From Limiplasma sp034927815 (GTDB lineage Bacteria; Bacillota; Clostridia; Christensenellales; Aristaeellaceae): a stretch of DNA of 64,000 nt. Below the pieces are notes generated by a model, which worked only from the letters and a program-made list of their open reading frames with translations, did no database searches and was not told the DNA's origin. The position numbers and the translations under genes were made by a program. Shown here piece by piece: positions 49,685 to 58,065 of the stretch; within the stretch, counting starts at the first letter, position 1, and the number at the start of each line of letters is the position of its first letter. The stretch is from positions 12,393-76,392 of the forward strand of contig JAYFPK010000032.1 of assembly GCA_034927815.1 (NCBI GenBank), given 5' to 3'.

Positions 49685-49899
49685 CGGGGAAAGGCGCTGG
49701 GGCCTCCCCAGACCTCCCCTAGGGCCTTACGCCCCGAGGACCCATTGAAGGGAATGCCCCCAGGGGCATTCCCGGAGATAACGGCATGCGGCGTTCCTTC
49801 TTCCCGCGTCCCACAATTCTTTGAAACACTGATGGTGCCTGTATTTTTTGCGTCAAAAACCGCGCATTAGGGGGCATCGCTGAAAGGACTGAAACCCCC
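49685..49899. other. intergenic with GC palindromes
   Basis: Contains a palindrome at 49750-49773 (GGGAATGCCCC arms) and a GGGCCTTACGCCCC hairpin near 49720. No clear T-run. A promoter for the next gene is likely near 49825-49850 but is not well defined. Confidence 0.4.
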
Positions 49900-51195
49900 A
49901 TGGCGAAACCCGGTTCTATGAGGGCCCGGCTGCGGAGGCACCCCCTCATCGACCTGCTGTTCTCCCTCAAGGGCAATCCCCGGACCTCCGTTTTCATCGA
50001 GCCCCTGTGGGGCATCCCCCACAGCCTCATCGCCCCCTTTTCCGCCGTTTACATGCGGGCCCTGGGGGTGGACAATATCCAGATCGGCCTGGCCCTGTCC
50101 GCGGCGCTGCTGGCCCAGGTGTTTTGCGCCTTCTTCGGCGGCGTTATCACGGATAAGCTGGGCCGCAAAACCACCACCATTGTGGGGGACATGCTGGGCT
50201 GGGTGGTCCCTTGCATCATTTGGGCCTGCGCCCAAAACTACTGGTTCTTCCTGGCGGCCATGGTGCTCAACTCCTTTGAACAGCTCAACCAGACCGCCTG
50301 GGTCTGCCTACTGGTGGAGGACGCGGAGGAAAAATCCATCCTGAACATCTGGAACTGGATTCTCATCGCCGGGCTGCTGGCGGTCTTTTTCTCCCCCCTC
50401 TCCGGCGCGCTGATCCAGCGCCATTCCCTGGTTCCGGTGATGCGGGCGCTTTACGCCTCCTTTGCCCTGTCCATGACCGTCAAATGCCTGATTACCTTCC
50501 GCTGGACCACCGAAACCCGCCAGGGAAAGATTCGCAAGGCCGAAACCAAAGGCAAGAGCCTGGGCAGCCTGGTGGCGGATTATTGGCACCTGATCCCCCG
50601 CATTTTCAAAAGCCGCGGCACCGTCTCCACCCTGGTGGTCATGGTGGTGGTGAATATCACCCTGATGATCAACGGAAATTTCTACGCGCTGTACGCCACC
50701 GCGGGCCTGGGGATTCCCGAGGACTATCTGGCCTATTTCCCCATGATCCGGGCCTGCATCATGCTGCTGTTCTTCGGCATTCAGCACAAGCTGACCCGGT
50801 TCCGCACCAAGGCCCCCATGTCCGCCGGGCTCATCCTGTATATGTTCAGCCAGACGCTGCTGATGGTCAGCCCCAAAAACACCATCTATCCCCTGATCCT
50901 GTATACCCTCCTGGACGCCGTGGCCTTCGGCCTGGTCTACCCCCGCAAGGAGCTGATGACCGCCGTGTTTGTGGACAAGCAGGAGCGGGCCCGCATCGTG
51001 GCCTTGCTGACCACGCTGATGATCGCCATCACCTCGCCCTTTGGCGGCGTGGCGGGGGCCCTGTCCAAGATCGACGGCAGGCTGCCCTTTGTGCTGAGCC
51101 TGGCCCTGTACCTGCTGGCTCTGGTGGTGATCCTGGCCATGAAGGAGGACCCCGGCGCCGAGGAGGAGGTCCCCCAGCCCGTTCAGGCCTCCTGA
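49900..51195 (+). CDS. MFS transporter
   Basis: A 431-residue major facilitator protein with about twelve hydrophobic segments. The inter-helix 2-3 motif A is visible as GGVITDKLGRKTT, and a long charged loop (TETRQGKIRKAETKGKS) separates the two halves. The N-terminal cytoplasmic segment is basic. Substrate not predictable. GAAAGGA precedes the ATG. Possibly followed in the same transcript by the GNAT gene 54 bases later. Confidence 0.88.
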   Translation: MAKPGSMRARLRRHPLIDLLFSLKGNPRTSVFIEPLWGIPHSLIAPFSAVYMRALGVDNIQIGLALSAALLAQVFCAFFGGVITDKLGRKTTTIVGDMLGWVVPCIIWACAQNYWFFLAAMVLNSFEQLNQTAWVCLLVEDAEEKSILNIWNWILIAGLLAVFFSPLSGALIQRHSLVPVMRALYASFALSMTVKCLITFRWTTETRQGKIRKAETKGKSLGSLVADYWHLIPRIFKSRGTVSTLVVMVVVNITLMINGNFYALYATAGLGIPEDYLAYFPMIRACIMLLFFGIQHKLTRFRTKAPMSAGLILYMFSQTLLMVSPKNTIYPLILYTLLDAVAFGLVYPRKELMTAVFVDKQERARIVALLTTLMIAITSPFGGVAGALSKIDGRLPFVLSLALYLLALVVILAMKEDPGAEEEVPQPVQAS

Positions 51196-51249
51196 ACGGG
51201 CGCATGCCGGAAGCGCAGCTTTGTCAGAAGACACAAGGGGGGATGATCC

Positions 51250-51756
51250 ATGGAGCTTCGATGGGTCCAAAACGAGGCGGATGTGCAATCCGCCGCTCAC
51301 CTCCACGCCATGGGGTGGAAGGCGGGCTTTCAGGGCATCTTCTCCCAGGAGCTCCTTGCGGAGATTTCCGATGACTTGTTTGTGGATTCCATGCGCCGCT
51401 CCCTCCAGACCCAGCGCAGCCACATCGCCATTCTCTCCCAGGAGGGCAAGGACCTGGGGGCGGGCTCCTGCAGCCTGTCCCGGGATTGGGATGATCCAGC
51501 CCTGGGGGAAGTCATCTCCTTTTACTTCCTGCCGGAAGCCTGGGGCCGGGGATACGCCGCCGGGCTCATGGGCTTTTTGCTGGACCGGCTCAGGGCCATG
51601 GGCTGCGAGAGGGCCCACCTCTGGGTGCTGGCGGAGAATGGCCGGGCCCAGCGGTTTTATGAAAGGTACGGCTTTTCCCAAACCGGCGGCGAAAAGTCCG
51701 TCACCCTCAAGGGCGAAACGAAAAGGAACGTGGGCTATGAAATCCGGCTGACATAA
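51250..51756 (+). CDS. GNAT family N-acetyltransferase
   Basis: A 168-residue acetyltransferase. The acetyl-CoA loop is EAWGRGYAAGLMGFLLDRL (motif A, Q/RxxGxG/A), and the C-terminal ENGRAQRFYERYGF is typical of RimI/YjaB-like members. N-terminal VQNEADVQSAAHLHAMGWKAGF fits the substrate side. Acceptor unknown. ATG at 51250 with GGGGGGAT upstream. Confidence 0.88.
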   Translation: MELRWVQNEADVQSAAHLHAMGWKAGFQGIFSQELLAEISDDLFVDSMRRSLQTQRSHIAILSQEGKDLGAGSCSLSRDWDDPALGEVISFYFLPEAWGRGYAAGLMGFLLDRLRAMGCERAHLWVLAENGRAQRFYERYGFSQTGGEKSVTLKGETKRNVGYEIRLT

Positions 51757-51796
51757 AAAACCGGGAGCTGCGGCAAAGGGAAAGCCGCAGCCCCTG
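51756..51796 (-). terminator. terminator of the carbohydrate operon
   Basis: Minus strand: GGCTGCGGC/GCCGCAGCTCC stem with a TTTCCCTTT loop, followed by GGTTTTTT. It lies just beyond the PfkB gene and abuts the GNAT stop. Confidence 0.7.
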
Positions 51797-51883
51797 ACTG
51801 TTGTTCCGGAAAGAAAAGCCCGGCGCTATTCTCCCTCATGGGGCAGCCCAGGCCAAAAGAAAGCCTATGTGAAACAAAGCCCT

Positions 51884-52777
51884 TTACCTTGGGAAGGCGT
51901 CCCATTCCTCCCAGGCGGGCAAGCCGTCCAGCACATGGGGCCGGGTCACGGACAGGGCGGCGGCGCGCACCCCCAGGGCCACTGCCTCTGCCAGGGGCAG
52001 CCCCCGCAGCAGCGCGGCGCACAGCGCCCCTGTCAAGGCGTCCCCCGCGCCGGTGGTATCCACGGCCTTTACCCTGGGGGCGGGTAGGCGGGTGAGTATA
52101 CCCTCCTCCAGGCAAAGGGCCCCTTCGCCGCCCAGGGTGATGACCATCCGGGGATAGGGGGCGTTTGCCGCCGCCCGCTCCAGGTCCTCCTCCGGAGCCA
52201 GGCCCAGCATCTGCCGGGCTTCCATCCGGTTGGGGGTCACGCACCAGGCCTCCTTCAGGTAGGGAAGCACCCAGGGGATAAAGGGCGCGGGGTTCACCAC
52301 CAGGCGCAGCCCGTGCTTTTTCCCCAAAGCCACCGCCTGGGCAAAGGCTTCCCGGGGGATCTCCGGGGTCAGCAGCAACAACTCCGCCCCTTGAAACCAC
52401 GCCTCCGCCTCCTTCACGTCCCTGGCGGCAAGCCCCACGCCGGGATAGACGGTGACCCGGTTCTCTCCTTTTGCGTCGGTAAGGATGGCGGCATAGGCGG
52501 TATGCCCTTCTTGCTTGGCAACCAGCCGGGCCCGGACCTTCTCCTTAAGCAGCCTTGCAAGGCACGCTTCCCCGTCCGCATCCCGGCCCACGGCCCCCAC
52601 AAAGGCCACCCGCGCCCCCAGCCGCGCCGCGGCCACCGCCTGGTTATAGCCCTTGCCGCCGGGCTCCGTAAACAGGGCCGTGGCGTGGAGCGTCTCCTGG
52701 GGCCTATGAAAATGCGGAACCGTCAGAAACACCGACTGTCCGCACAGGCCGAAAATCAACAATTCCTTTGTGTCCAT
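51884..52777 (-). CDS. PfkB-family (ribokinase-like) sugar kinase
   Basis: A 297-residue cytosolic kinase phosphorylating a sugar or nucleoside. The N-terminal PfkB signature is EPGGKGYNQAVAAARLGA; the C-terminal signature DTTGAGDALTGAL contains the catalytic Asp and anion hole. The closest general resemblance is to ribokinase, but the substrate pocket cannot be read. Last gene of the large carbohydrate operon, seven bases after the first SIS gene, so the substrate is probably a product of that pathway. Confidence 0.9.
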   Translation of the reverse strand: MDTKELLIFGLCGQSVFLTVPHFHRPQETLHATALFTEPGGKGYNQAVAAARLGARVAFVGAVGRDADGEACLARLLKEKVRARLVAKQEGHTAYAAILTDAKGENRVTVYPGVGLAARDVKEAEAWFQGAELLLLTPEIPREAFAQAVALGKKHGLRLVVNPAPFIPWVLPYLKEAWCVTPNRMEARQMLGLAPEEDLERAAANAPYPRMVITLGGEGALCLEEGILTRLPAPRVKAVDTTGAGDALTGALCAALLRGLPLAEAVALGVRAAALSVTRPHVLDGLPAWEEWDAFPR

Positions 52778-52784
52778 GAGGCCC

Positions 52785-53519
52785 TCACAACGCCCGGATG
52801 CGGTGGCGGTAGCGTTGGATCACCGCCTGGTTCCTCTCCCGCCCGCCGGGTACGTTTCCGCTGTGGTACACCGCCGGCTCCACCCCCGCCGAGGCGGCCA
52901 GCTCCGCCCCCCGGGCCAGCAGGCAGTTGAGGATATACGCCCCGGTGAAGGTGGACAGGGGGCCCATCTTCCCGGCCATGCCCTCCAGGGCATAGGCCGC
53001 GTCCCCGTGGGGCGCGCGGTTGTCGATATGGATGTGGCACGCCTGGGAAAGCCGCAGGCCCCGGGGGTGGCGGGAGGGGTCCCCGCCATAGGCCCCGGAG
53101 GATACCCCGATGACGAAGGCCCCCGTCTCCCGCCCCAGCCGGGCCATTTCCACCGGCATTCCGTTCACCCCGGAGGTGGAAAATACGATCAGCGTGTCCT
53201 TATCCCCAAGGGGATACCGAGCCAGCACCTCCGGGGCCAGCTCCGCCCGGCGCTCCAGGCCGCTGCTTTTCACCGCGCCCTCGTGGAGCATGAACTCCGC
53301 GGGCAGCATGGCGCACACCGCCCCCAGGCCCCCGGCCCGGTAAAAGCCTTCCTCGGCCAGCATGTGGGAATGCCCGCACCCGAACAGGTAGATCAGCCCG
53401 TCCTTTGCCAGGGTATGGCTCATCCGCCGGGCGGCCTGTTCCATGGCCTCCTCCTGGGTGGCGCACACGCCCTCCAGAGCCTCTACAACTGCGTTCAGGT
53501 ATTCCCGGTACATTCCCAC
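52785..53519 (-). CDS. SIS-domain protein (UPF0309-like), first of two paralogues
   Basis: A 244-residue sugar isomerase-fold protein. The SIS domain carries the phosphosugar-binding pattern YLFGCGHSHMLAEEGFYRAGGL and LIVFSTSGVNGMPVEMA. Related proteins bind or isomerise phosphorylated (amino) sugars. It resembles the second SIS gene of the cluster (56461-57231) across its length, including FYRAGG and the C-terminal SxNVxGGxxxNQ motif. Start GTG 53519 (good spacing to GGAAAGGGG) or ATG 53513. Confidence 0.85.
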   Translation of the reverse strand: MGMYREYLNAVVEALEGVCATQEEAMEQAARRMSHTLAKDGLIYLFGCGHSHMLAEEGFYRAGGLGAVCAMLPAEFMLHEGAVKSSGLERRAELAPEVLARYPLGDKDTLIVFSTSGVNGMPVEMARLGRETGAFVIGVSSGAYGGDPSRHPRGLRLSQACHIHIDNRAPHGDAAYALEGMAGKMGPLSTFTGAYILNCLLARGAELAASAGVEPAVYHSGNVPGGRERNQAVIQRYRHRIRAL

Positions 53520-53537
53520 ACCCGCCCCTTTCCGCCG

Positions 53538-54569
53538 TTACTTCTGCAATACCCGCTTATAGTTCTCTCCCAGCCGGTCCCACATTTCGATGGCGTTGGG
53601 CGCGGCTACAACGGTGCCGTAGCCTCCCCGGTAGGTCCAGGCTCCCAGCCGGTCCACCCCCAGGGATTCGTACAGGTCCACCACCTCGTCCATCTGCTGC
53701 ATATCCAGGGGGCTGGCATTGTAGTTCATGAGCCAGCGCTCGGACAGCTTGCCGTACTTCTTGGCCACAGCCACGGTGCGCTGGGTGACGCTCTCAAAGA
53801 AGGACCTGGGCAAGGTCCAGTTGATGATGGTGGTGGAGAACACGTCAAAGTACGGGCAGGCCGCCACCCGCTCCCATTGGTCGTACCCCCGCAGTTCGGT
53901 GACGTAGTAGGTGTTCAGCGTGGCGTGGACGCAGCAGGTGATTTCGTACTGGGGGTTGATCTCCTTGATTTTGCGGCTGGTGTCCTCCAGGATGAACAGG
54001 GCCTCCCGCCAGCGGAATTCCTTCACGTCGTCGTTCATCACCTTGGGCATCTCATAGCCGTAATAGTCCTGGAACTTCTTCATGCACACCGGGCAGCGGC
54101 AGCTCCAGTCGTCCCCGGCACCGCCGGTGATGGAGGCGTAGCTTTTGGGGAAGGCGTAGTGGGGCTCGTCCCAGAAGAAGCCGTCGCTGTGGGTTTCCCG
54201 GGCCAATTTCAGCACAAAGCGCTGGAAGTAGTCCCGGAAGGAGTTGGTGTTAAAGCAGGCGGCATTGAGCGCCTCCCCGGTAAAGGCGGACACCTGCCGG
54301 TTGTGGATGTTGTTTTGCAAGAACAGGGAAACCTGCTCCCCGCCAAAGTACTTGCCAATGCCCCAGGGGTCCAGCAGCACCCGCAGCCCTTCCTCGTGGG
54401 CGGCGGCGATGATCTTGTCGATGGAGGGGAACCAGAAGTCCATGTCGAACTCCGTCACCGCCAGGATCACCGTGGTGCAGCCGTGGGCCTTCATCTCCTG
54501 GAAATCCTTCCGGTTATGCTCCACATACCCCAGGCCGTAGTAGCTGATGCTGGTCTGTGTAATCGCCAT
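53538..54569 (-). CDS. putative TIM-barrel glycoside hydrolase-like protein
   Basis: A 343-residue cytosolic protein, no signal peptide. Strand-like blocks with acidic ends suggest a (beta/alpha)8 barrel: SYYGLGYVEHN, TTVILAVTEFDMDFW, GLRVLLDPWGIGKYFGG, and DGFFWDEPHYAFP, whose Asp/Glu pair is where hydrolases keep catalytic acids. A CRCPVCMKKF zinc-like motif follows. It may cleave an imported oligosaccharide or an unusual glycoside. No exact family is recognised; a non-hydrolytic role is possible. Part of the carbohydrate operon. Confidence 0.72.
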   Translation of the reverse strand: MAITQTSISYYGLGYVEHNRKDFQEMKAHGCTTVILAVTEFDMDFWFPSIDKIIAAAHEEGLRVLLDPWGIGKYFGGEQVSLFLQNNIHNRQVSAFTGEALNAACFNTNSFRDYFQRFVLKLARETHSDGFFWDEPHYAFPKSYASITGGAGDDWSCRCPVCMKKFQDYYGYEMPKVMNDDVKEFRWREALFILEDTSRKIKEINPQYEITCCVHATLNTYYVTELRGYDQWERVAACPYFDVFSTTIINWTLPRSFFESVTQRTVAVAKKYGKLSERWLMNYNASPLDMQQMDEVVDLYESLGVDRLGAWTYRGGYGTVVAAPNAIEMWDRLGENYKRVLQK

Positions 54570-54583
54570 GTCGCTTCCTCCGC

Positions 54584-55660
54584 TTATTTGAAGTAGATGG
54601 GTTTGCCCTGGGCGATGGATTCATAGCAATGAACCATGGCCTGGACGCTCTGCCTGTGCCATTCCAGGTTGATCTTGGGCTGCTTGTGATGGGTCACGCA
54701 GTCGTGGAACTCGTCCATCATGCCGATCCACTCGTCAAAGTACGTGTACTGGATGGTATAGCGGTTGTTGGGGCCGCCGTTGAAGTAGACGTTGGGGCCG
54801 AAGGCGTCCGCCTGGAGCACGCCCTTTTCCCCCACGATGGAGAAGTTGACCTCCATCCGCTTGGGAAACACCTCCCAGCCGGGGCCGGGAATCTTGATCT
54901 TCTCCTCCAGCCTTGTCCAGGAGGGGTCCAGCAGGAACTTCATGCCGTTTTCCATCTCCCCGGTGACGTAGAGCACGTCCTCCTCCTGGATATCCCGGAT
55001 GTTATCGGCCACATCGGAGAACACATAGCGGTACTCGCTGCCGCTGACCCAGCGCACCAGATCGAAAATGTGGGGATGGTCGCTGAGGGCGCCGCCCCGG
55101 AAGCGGGGGTCCCCCTCCTTCAGGGGCATGCGCTTGCCATAGGACTTCTCGGGAATGCCTTGCCAGGGGAACGCCCACACCGGGGATAAGGTAATATTGG
55201 TGGCGTTGAAGGAGATCACGCGGCCGATGGCCCCTTCCCGCACCAGCTGCAGCACCCGGCGCACGGTGGGGTTGTAGTGCAATTCCAGCTCCACCTGGCA
55301 GATCACGTCCGCCTCTTGGGTCATGCGGATCATCCGGTCGTACTCCTCCATGTCGAAGGTGGGCACCTTCATGGAGAGCATATTCTTGCCATGGCGGCAG
55401 CAGATCTCCATCTCCTCCAGGTGGCGGTCGTTTTCGCTGGCCAGCACCACGCCCTGGATTTCCGGATGGGCGGTGAGCATTTCCTCCAGGGAGGGATAGA
55501 TGGGGATTTGATAGCCCAGGGAATCAAAGTGGTCCGCAATGGCCTTGTCCGCGCAGGAAACGGCCACCCAGTTCAGCTTGGCGTTTTCCTTCAGGGTGTT
55601 GTAATACTTGCGCACATGGGCATGGGTCAGCGAGGAAATGGCGACATTGATGGGTTTCAT
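54584..55660 (-). CDS. Gfo/Idh/MocA-family oxidoreductase
   Basis: A 358-residue NAD(P)-dependent sugar or inositol dehydrogenase-like protein. N-terminal Rossmann fold (NVAISSLTHAHVRKYYNTL, atypical: no GxGxxG), then VVLASENDRHLEEMEICCRHGKNMLSMKVP, where the usual EKP reads MKVP, and a C-terminal barrel with DHPHIFDLVRWV. The ATG at 55660 has AAGGAGG. Its start overlaps the stop of the upstream hypothetical gene. The altered glycine motif and EKP leave the catalytic competence open. It probably acts on the sugar handled by this operon. Confidence 0.85.
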   Translation of the reverse strand: MKPINVAISSLTHAHVRKYYNTLKENAKLNWVAVSCADKAIADHFDSLGYQIPIYPSLEEMLTAHPEIQGVVLASENDRHLEEMEICCRHGKNMLSMKVPTFDMEEYDRMIRMTQEADVICQVELELHYNPTVRRVLQLVREGAIGRVISFNATNITLSPVWAFPWQGIPEKSYGKRMPLKEGDPRFRGGALSDHPHIFDLVRWVSGSEYRYVFSDVADNIRDIQEEDVLYVTGEMENGMKFLLDPSWTRLEEKIKIPGPGWEVFPKRMEVNFSIVGEKGVLQADAFGPNVYFNGGPNNRYTIQYTYFDEWIGMMDEFHDCVTHHKQPKINLEWHRQSVQAMVHCYESIAQGKPIYFK

Positions 55661-56448
55661 GCCAAAGGACCTCCTTGTACAGGGGTATAGGCCACGCTTT
55701 GGGCCGCCTTCCGGACCGCCGCGACCACAGCCTGGTTGCGCCCGGCGCTTTGCCGGGCCTGTTCCCTGCGCTCCGGGCCTCCCAGGGCCCACAGAATGAA
55801 GCGCACCGCGTCGCACTCCGTCTGGCTCAAGCCGTAGAGCTCGTCGTCGATATCATCGTACACCTGGGTTTCAGGGCCCTTGAACACATAGATGGGGTAC
55901 TGCCGGGTCTGGGTGTCCACCGCCACGTCCGAGAGGATGCCGGTTTTGCCGATCACCTCGTGGAGCAGCACAGGCTCGCAGCCGTCGGCCACAATGCCCA
56001 GCTCCGCGGATACCTTGATGCCGCCCGTAGTGGAGAAGATGCCGTTGAGGTAGCTGCCGTCCATGGAGGCAAACACCCGATCAATCTCCTGGCCGCAGAT
56101 CCATTGGGCCAAATCCGCCTCCATGAACAATACGTCCGTCAAAGAGCGGGTAAAGCCGTCCTTGGGCACGATATGGTGAATGCGCATAGCCAGCGGGGTT
56201 TTCACCAATTCCTGGGAGAGGATGTTGCACAGCTCCCTGTACCGGCGCTTCTGCCGCCAATGGAGCAAAGGCACATTCTCCAGCCCGTCCTGTTTGGGCT
56301 CCTGGGCAAAATCATACGTAAAGCGGCAATGCCCCCCGTCCCAGCGCACGGTGATCGCGCCGGGCTCAAAGCCAACCTGGGTCTGGGAGGCGATGGAATA
56401 CTTCCGGGCCATCTCCCCCAGCTTTTGCGAAAGCAGCGCTTGGTCCAT
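55657..56448 (-). CDS. hypothetical protein of the carbohydrate operon
   Basis: A 263-residue soluble protein, not recognised. N-terminal helix (DQALLSQKLGEMARKYSI), then mixed alpha/beta. Notable blocks are RIHHIVPKDGFTRSLTDVLF, GGIKVSAELGIVADGCEPVL, and DVAVDTQTRQYPIYVF. The second half has the look of the C-terminal domain of Gfo/Idh proteins, but no Rossmann part is present. The ATG start is 13 bases after the SIS gene and the stop overlaps the oxidoreductase start (ATGA), so the two are probably made together and may interact. Confidence 0.7.
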   Translation of the reverse strand: MDQALLSQKLGEMARKYSIASQTQVGFEPGAITVRWDGGHCRFTYDFAQEPKQDGLENVPLLHWRQKRRYRELCNILSQELVKTPLAMRIHHIVPKDGFTRSLTDVLFMEADLAQWICGQEIDRVFASMDGSYLNGIFSTTGGIKVSAELGIVADGCEPVLLHEVIGKTGILSDVAVDTQTRQYPIYVFKGPETQVYDDIDDELYGLSQTECDAVRFILWALGGPERREQARQSAGRNQAVVAAVRKAAQSVAYTPVQGGPLA

Positions 56449-56460
56449 TCCTGTTTCCTC

Positions 56461-57231
56461 CTACAGCATTTTGACCCGGTCCCTGTATTTCTCCAGGTTC
56501 TTTTGGTTGAAGGCGTCCCCGCCCTCCACGTTGGCGCTCTTCCACATGGGGGGCTCGATGCCCATGGCCAGGCAGGCCTTGGCGGTTTCGATCTCCAGGC
56601 GGTGGGCGATGTAGAAATCCACCAGGTTGGACACGGGGGCGATGGGGGTGCCGAAGCCCTCCAGGTTCACAATGGTATCCCCCAGGGGGTTGTAGTCGTC
56701 GATCTTCACATCCGCATAGTCAAATACGTTTTTCCCGTTGGGATGGCGGATGGAGGAATCCGCGGGCAGGCCCTGGTGCCACAGGGAGCTGGACACGGCG
56801 ATGATCCTGGCCCCGGCCTTCTTGGCCTCCATGGCCGCGTCGATGGTGGCGGGGTTGACGCCGATGTTGTGGAAGATGAGGAACACGTCGTCCTTTTGCA
56901 GGCGGTAGTAGCGCACGATGGCGTCCCCATAGTGCTGAGAGCGTTCAAACTCCAGATATTTCAGGGCCTGGTTGAACACCGACAGGCCCGTTTCCATGAT
57001 GGGGTTGATGTTGCACAGGCCGCCGGCCCGGAAGAACATCTCCCCTACGCACAGCGTGGTATGGCCGCCACCCCCAAAGACGTGGATCAGCCGGTCCTTT
57101 TGGATGGCCTCGGCCATCAGGGCCGCGGCGGCGCGGATGTTGTCCAGCTGCTCCTCTTCCACCCGGCGCAGCAGGGCGATGGTTTGGGGCAGATACCCAT
57201 TGGATTGATCCATCACGGCAATAACCTCCAA
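56461..57231 (-). CDS. SIS-domain protein, second of two paralogues
   Basis: A 256-residue sugar isomerase-fold protein. Phosphosugar-binding features: HVFGGGGHTTLCVGEMFFRAGGL and VFLIFHNIGVNPATIDAAMEAKKAG. C-terminal KSANVEGGDAFNQKNLEKYRDRV matches the first SIS protein, but the core differs enough for a separate substrate or a heteromeric complex. ATG candidates at 57231 and 57213; GGAGG lies between them and favours 57213 or the adjacent GTG. Follows the permease gene by three bases. Confidence 0.85.
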   Translation of the reverse strand: MEVIAVMDQSNGYLPQTIALLRRVEEEQLDNIRAAAALMAEAIQKDRLIHVFGGGGHTTLCVGEMFFRAGGLCNINPIMETGLSVFNQALKYLEFERSQHYGDAIVRYYRLQKDDVFLIFHNIGVNPATIDAAMEAKKAGARIIAVSSSLWHQGLPADSSIRHPNGKNVFDYADVKIDDYNPLGDTIVNLEGFGTPIAPVSNLVDFYIAHRLEIETAKACLAMGIEPPMWKSANVEGGDAFNQKNLEKYRDRVKML

Positions 57232-57234
57232 AGA

Positions 57235-58065
57235 TTACTTGATACCGGAAAGCGCCAGGCTTTCGATGAACCGCTTTTGGGAGAAGAAGAAAACGATCAG
57301 CAGCGGCAGCGTGGATACCGTGGCGGCCGCCATGAGCTGGTTCCAGGTGGTGCCGGTTTCATCCGTAAACAGCGCCAGGGCCAGCGTGGAGGTATACAAG
57401 GGCGAGGAGTTCAGGAAGATCAGGGGCACGAAATAATCGTTCCAAGTGTTGACGAAGGTGTAGATCACCAGCGTAGCCAGCACCGAGGATGCCAGGGGCA
57501 AAAACACCTGGGCAAAGGTCCGCAGGGGCGTACAGCCGTCGATCTTGGCGGCCTCCATCAAATCGTCCGGCACGGTGATGAAAAACTGCCGCATCAAGAA
57601 CATGCCGAAAGCTCCCCCCGTGCCGAAAAAGGCCGGAACGATGATGGAGAAATGGGTGTTGGTGAGGCCCACCTGGGCCAGCCCCAGAAACAGCGGAATG
57701 GCGATGACCTCCACCGGCAGCATCATGGCGCACAGAAACAGCAAAAAGAAGAAATTGCGCCCGGGAAACTTGATCTTGGCCGTGGCAAAGGCCGCCGTGG
57801 CGGCCACCCCCACCGTGCCCGCGGTGGTCAGCAAGGACACCTTGGCGCTGTTCCAGAGGTACAGCGCGTAGTTGGTCTTGGTGAACAATTCCACATAGTT
57901 CTGCCAGCGCACGGGGTCGGGCAGCCATTGGGGCGGGAACAGAAAGATTTTGGAGCTTTCCTTCAGGGAGGTGGTCAGCAGCCAGAAGTAGGGAAAGCCC
58001 ACCACCAGGCACACCACCACCATGATGGCGTACTTCCACAGGGCGACCCAGCTCTTATGCTTCAT
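57235..58065 (-). CDS. carbohydrate ABC transporter permease (MalG-type)
   Basis: Inner-membrane subunit of a CUT1 sugar importer, 276 residues, six helices. The ATPase-docking loop reads DDLMEAAKIDGCTPLRTF (EAA motif). N-terminal segment VCLVVGFPYFWLLTTSLKES is typical of MalG. Overlaps the MalF-type gene by 11 bp. No ATPase is encoded in the locus, so a shared MsmK-like ATPase elsewhere is expected. Confidence 0.93.
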   Translation of the reverse strand: MKHKSWVALWKYAIMVVVCLVVGFPYFWLLTTSLKESSKIFLFPPQWLPDPVRWQNYVELFTKTNYALYLWNSAKVSLLTTAGTVGVAATAAFATAKIKFPGRNFFFLLFLCAMMLPVEVIAIPLFLGLAQVGLTNTHFSIIVPAFFGTGGAFGMFLMRQFFITVPDDLMEAAKIDGCTPLRTFAQVFLPLASSVLATLVIYTFVNTWNDYFVPLIFLNSSPLYTSTLALALFTDETGTTWNQLMAAATVSTLPLLIVFFFSQKRFIESLALSGIK

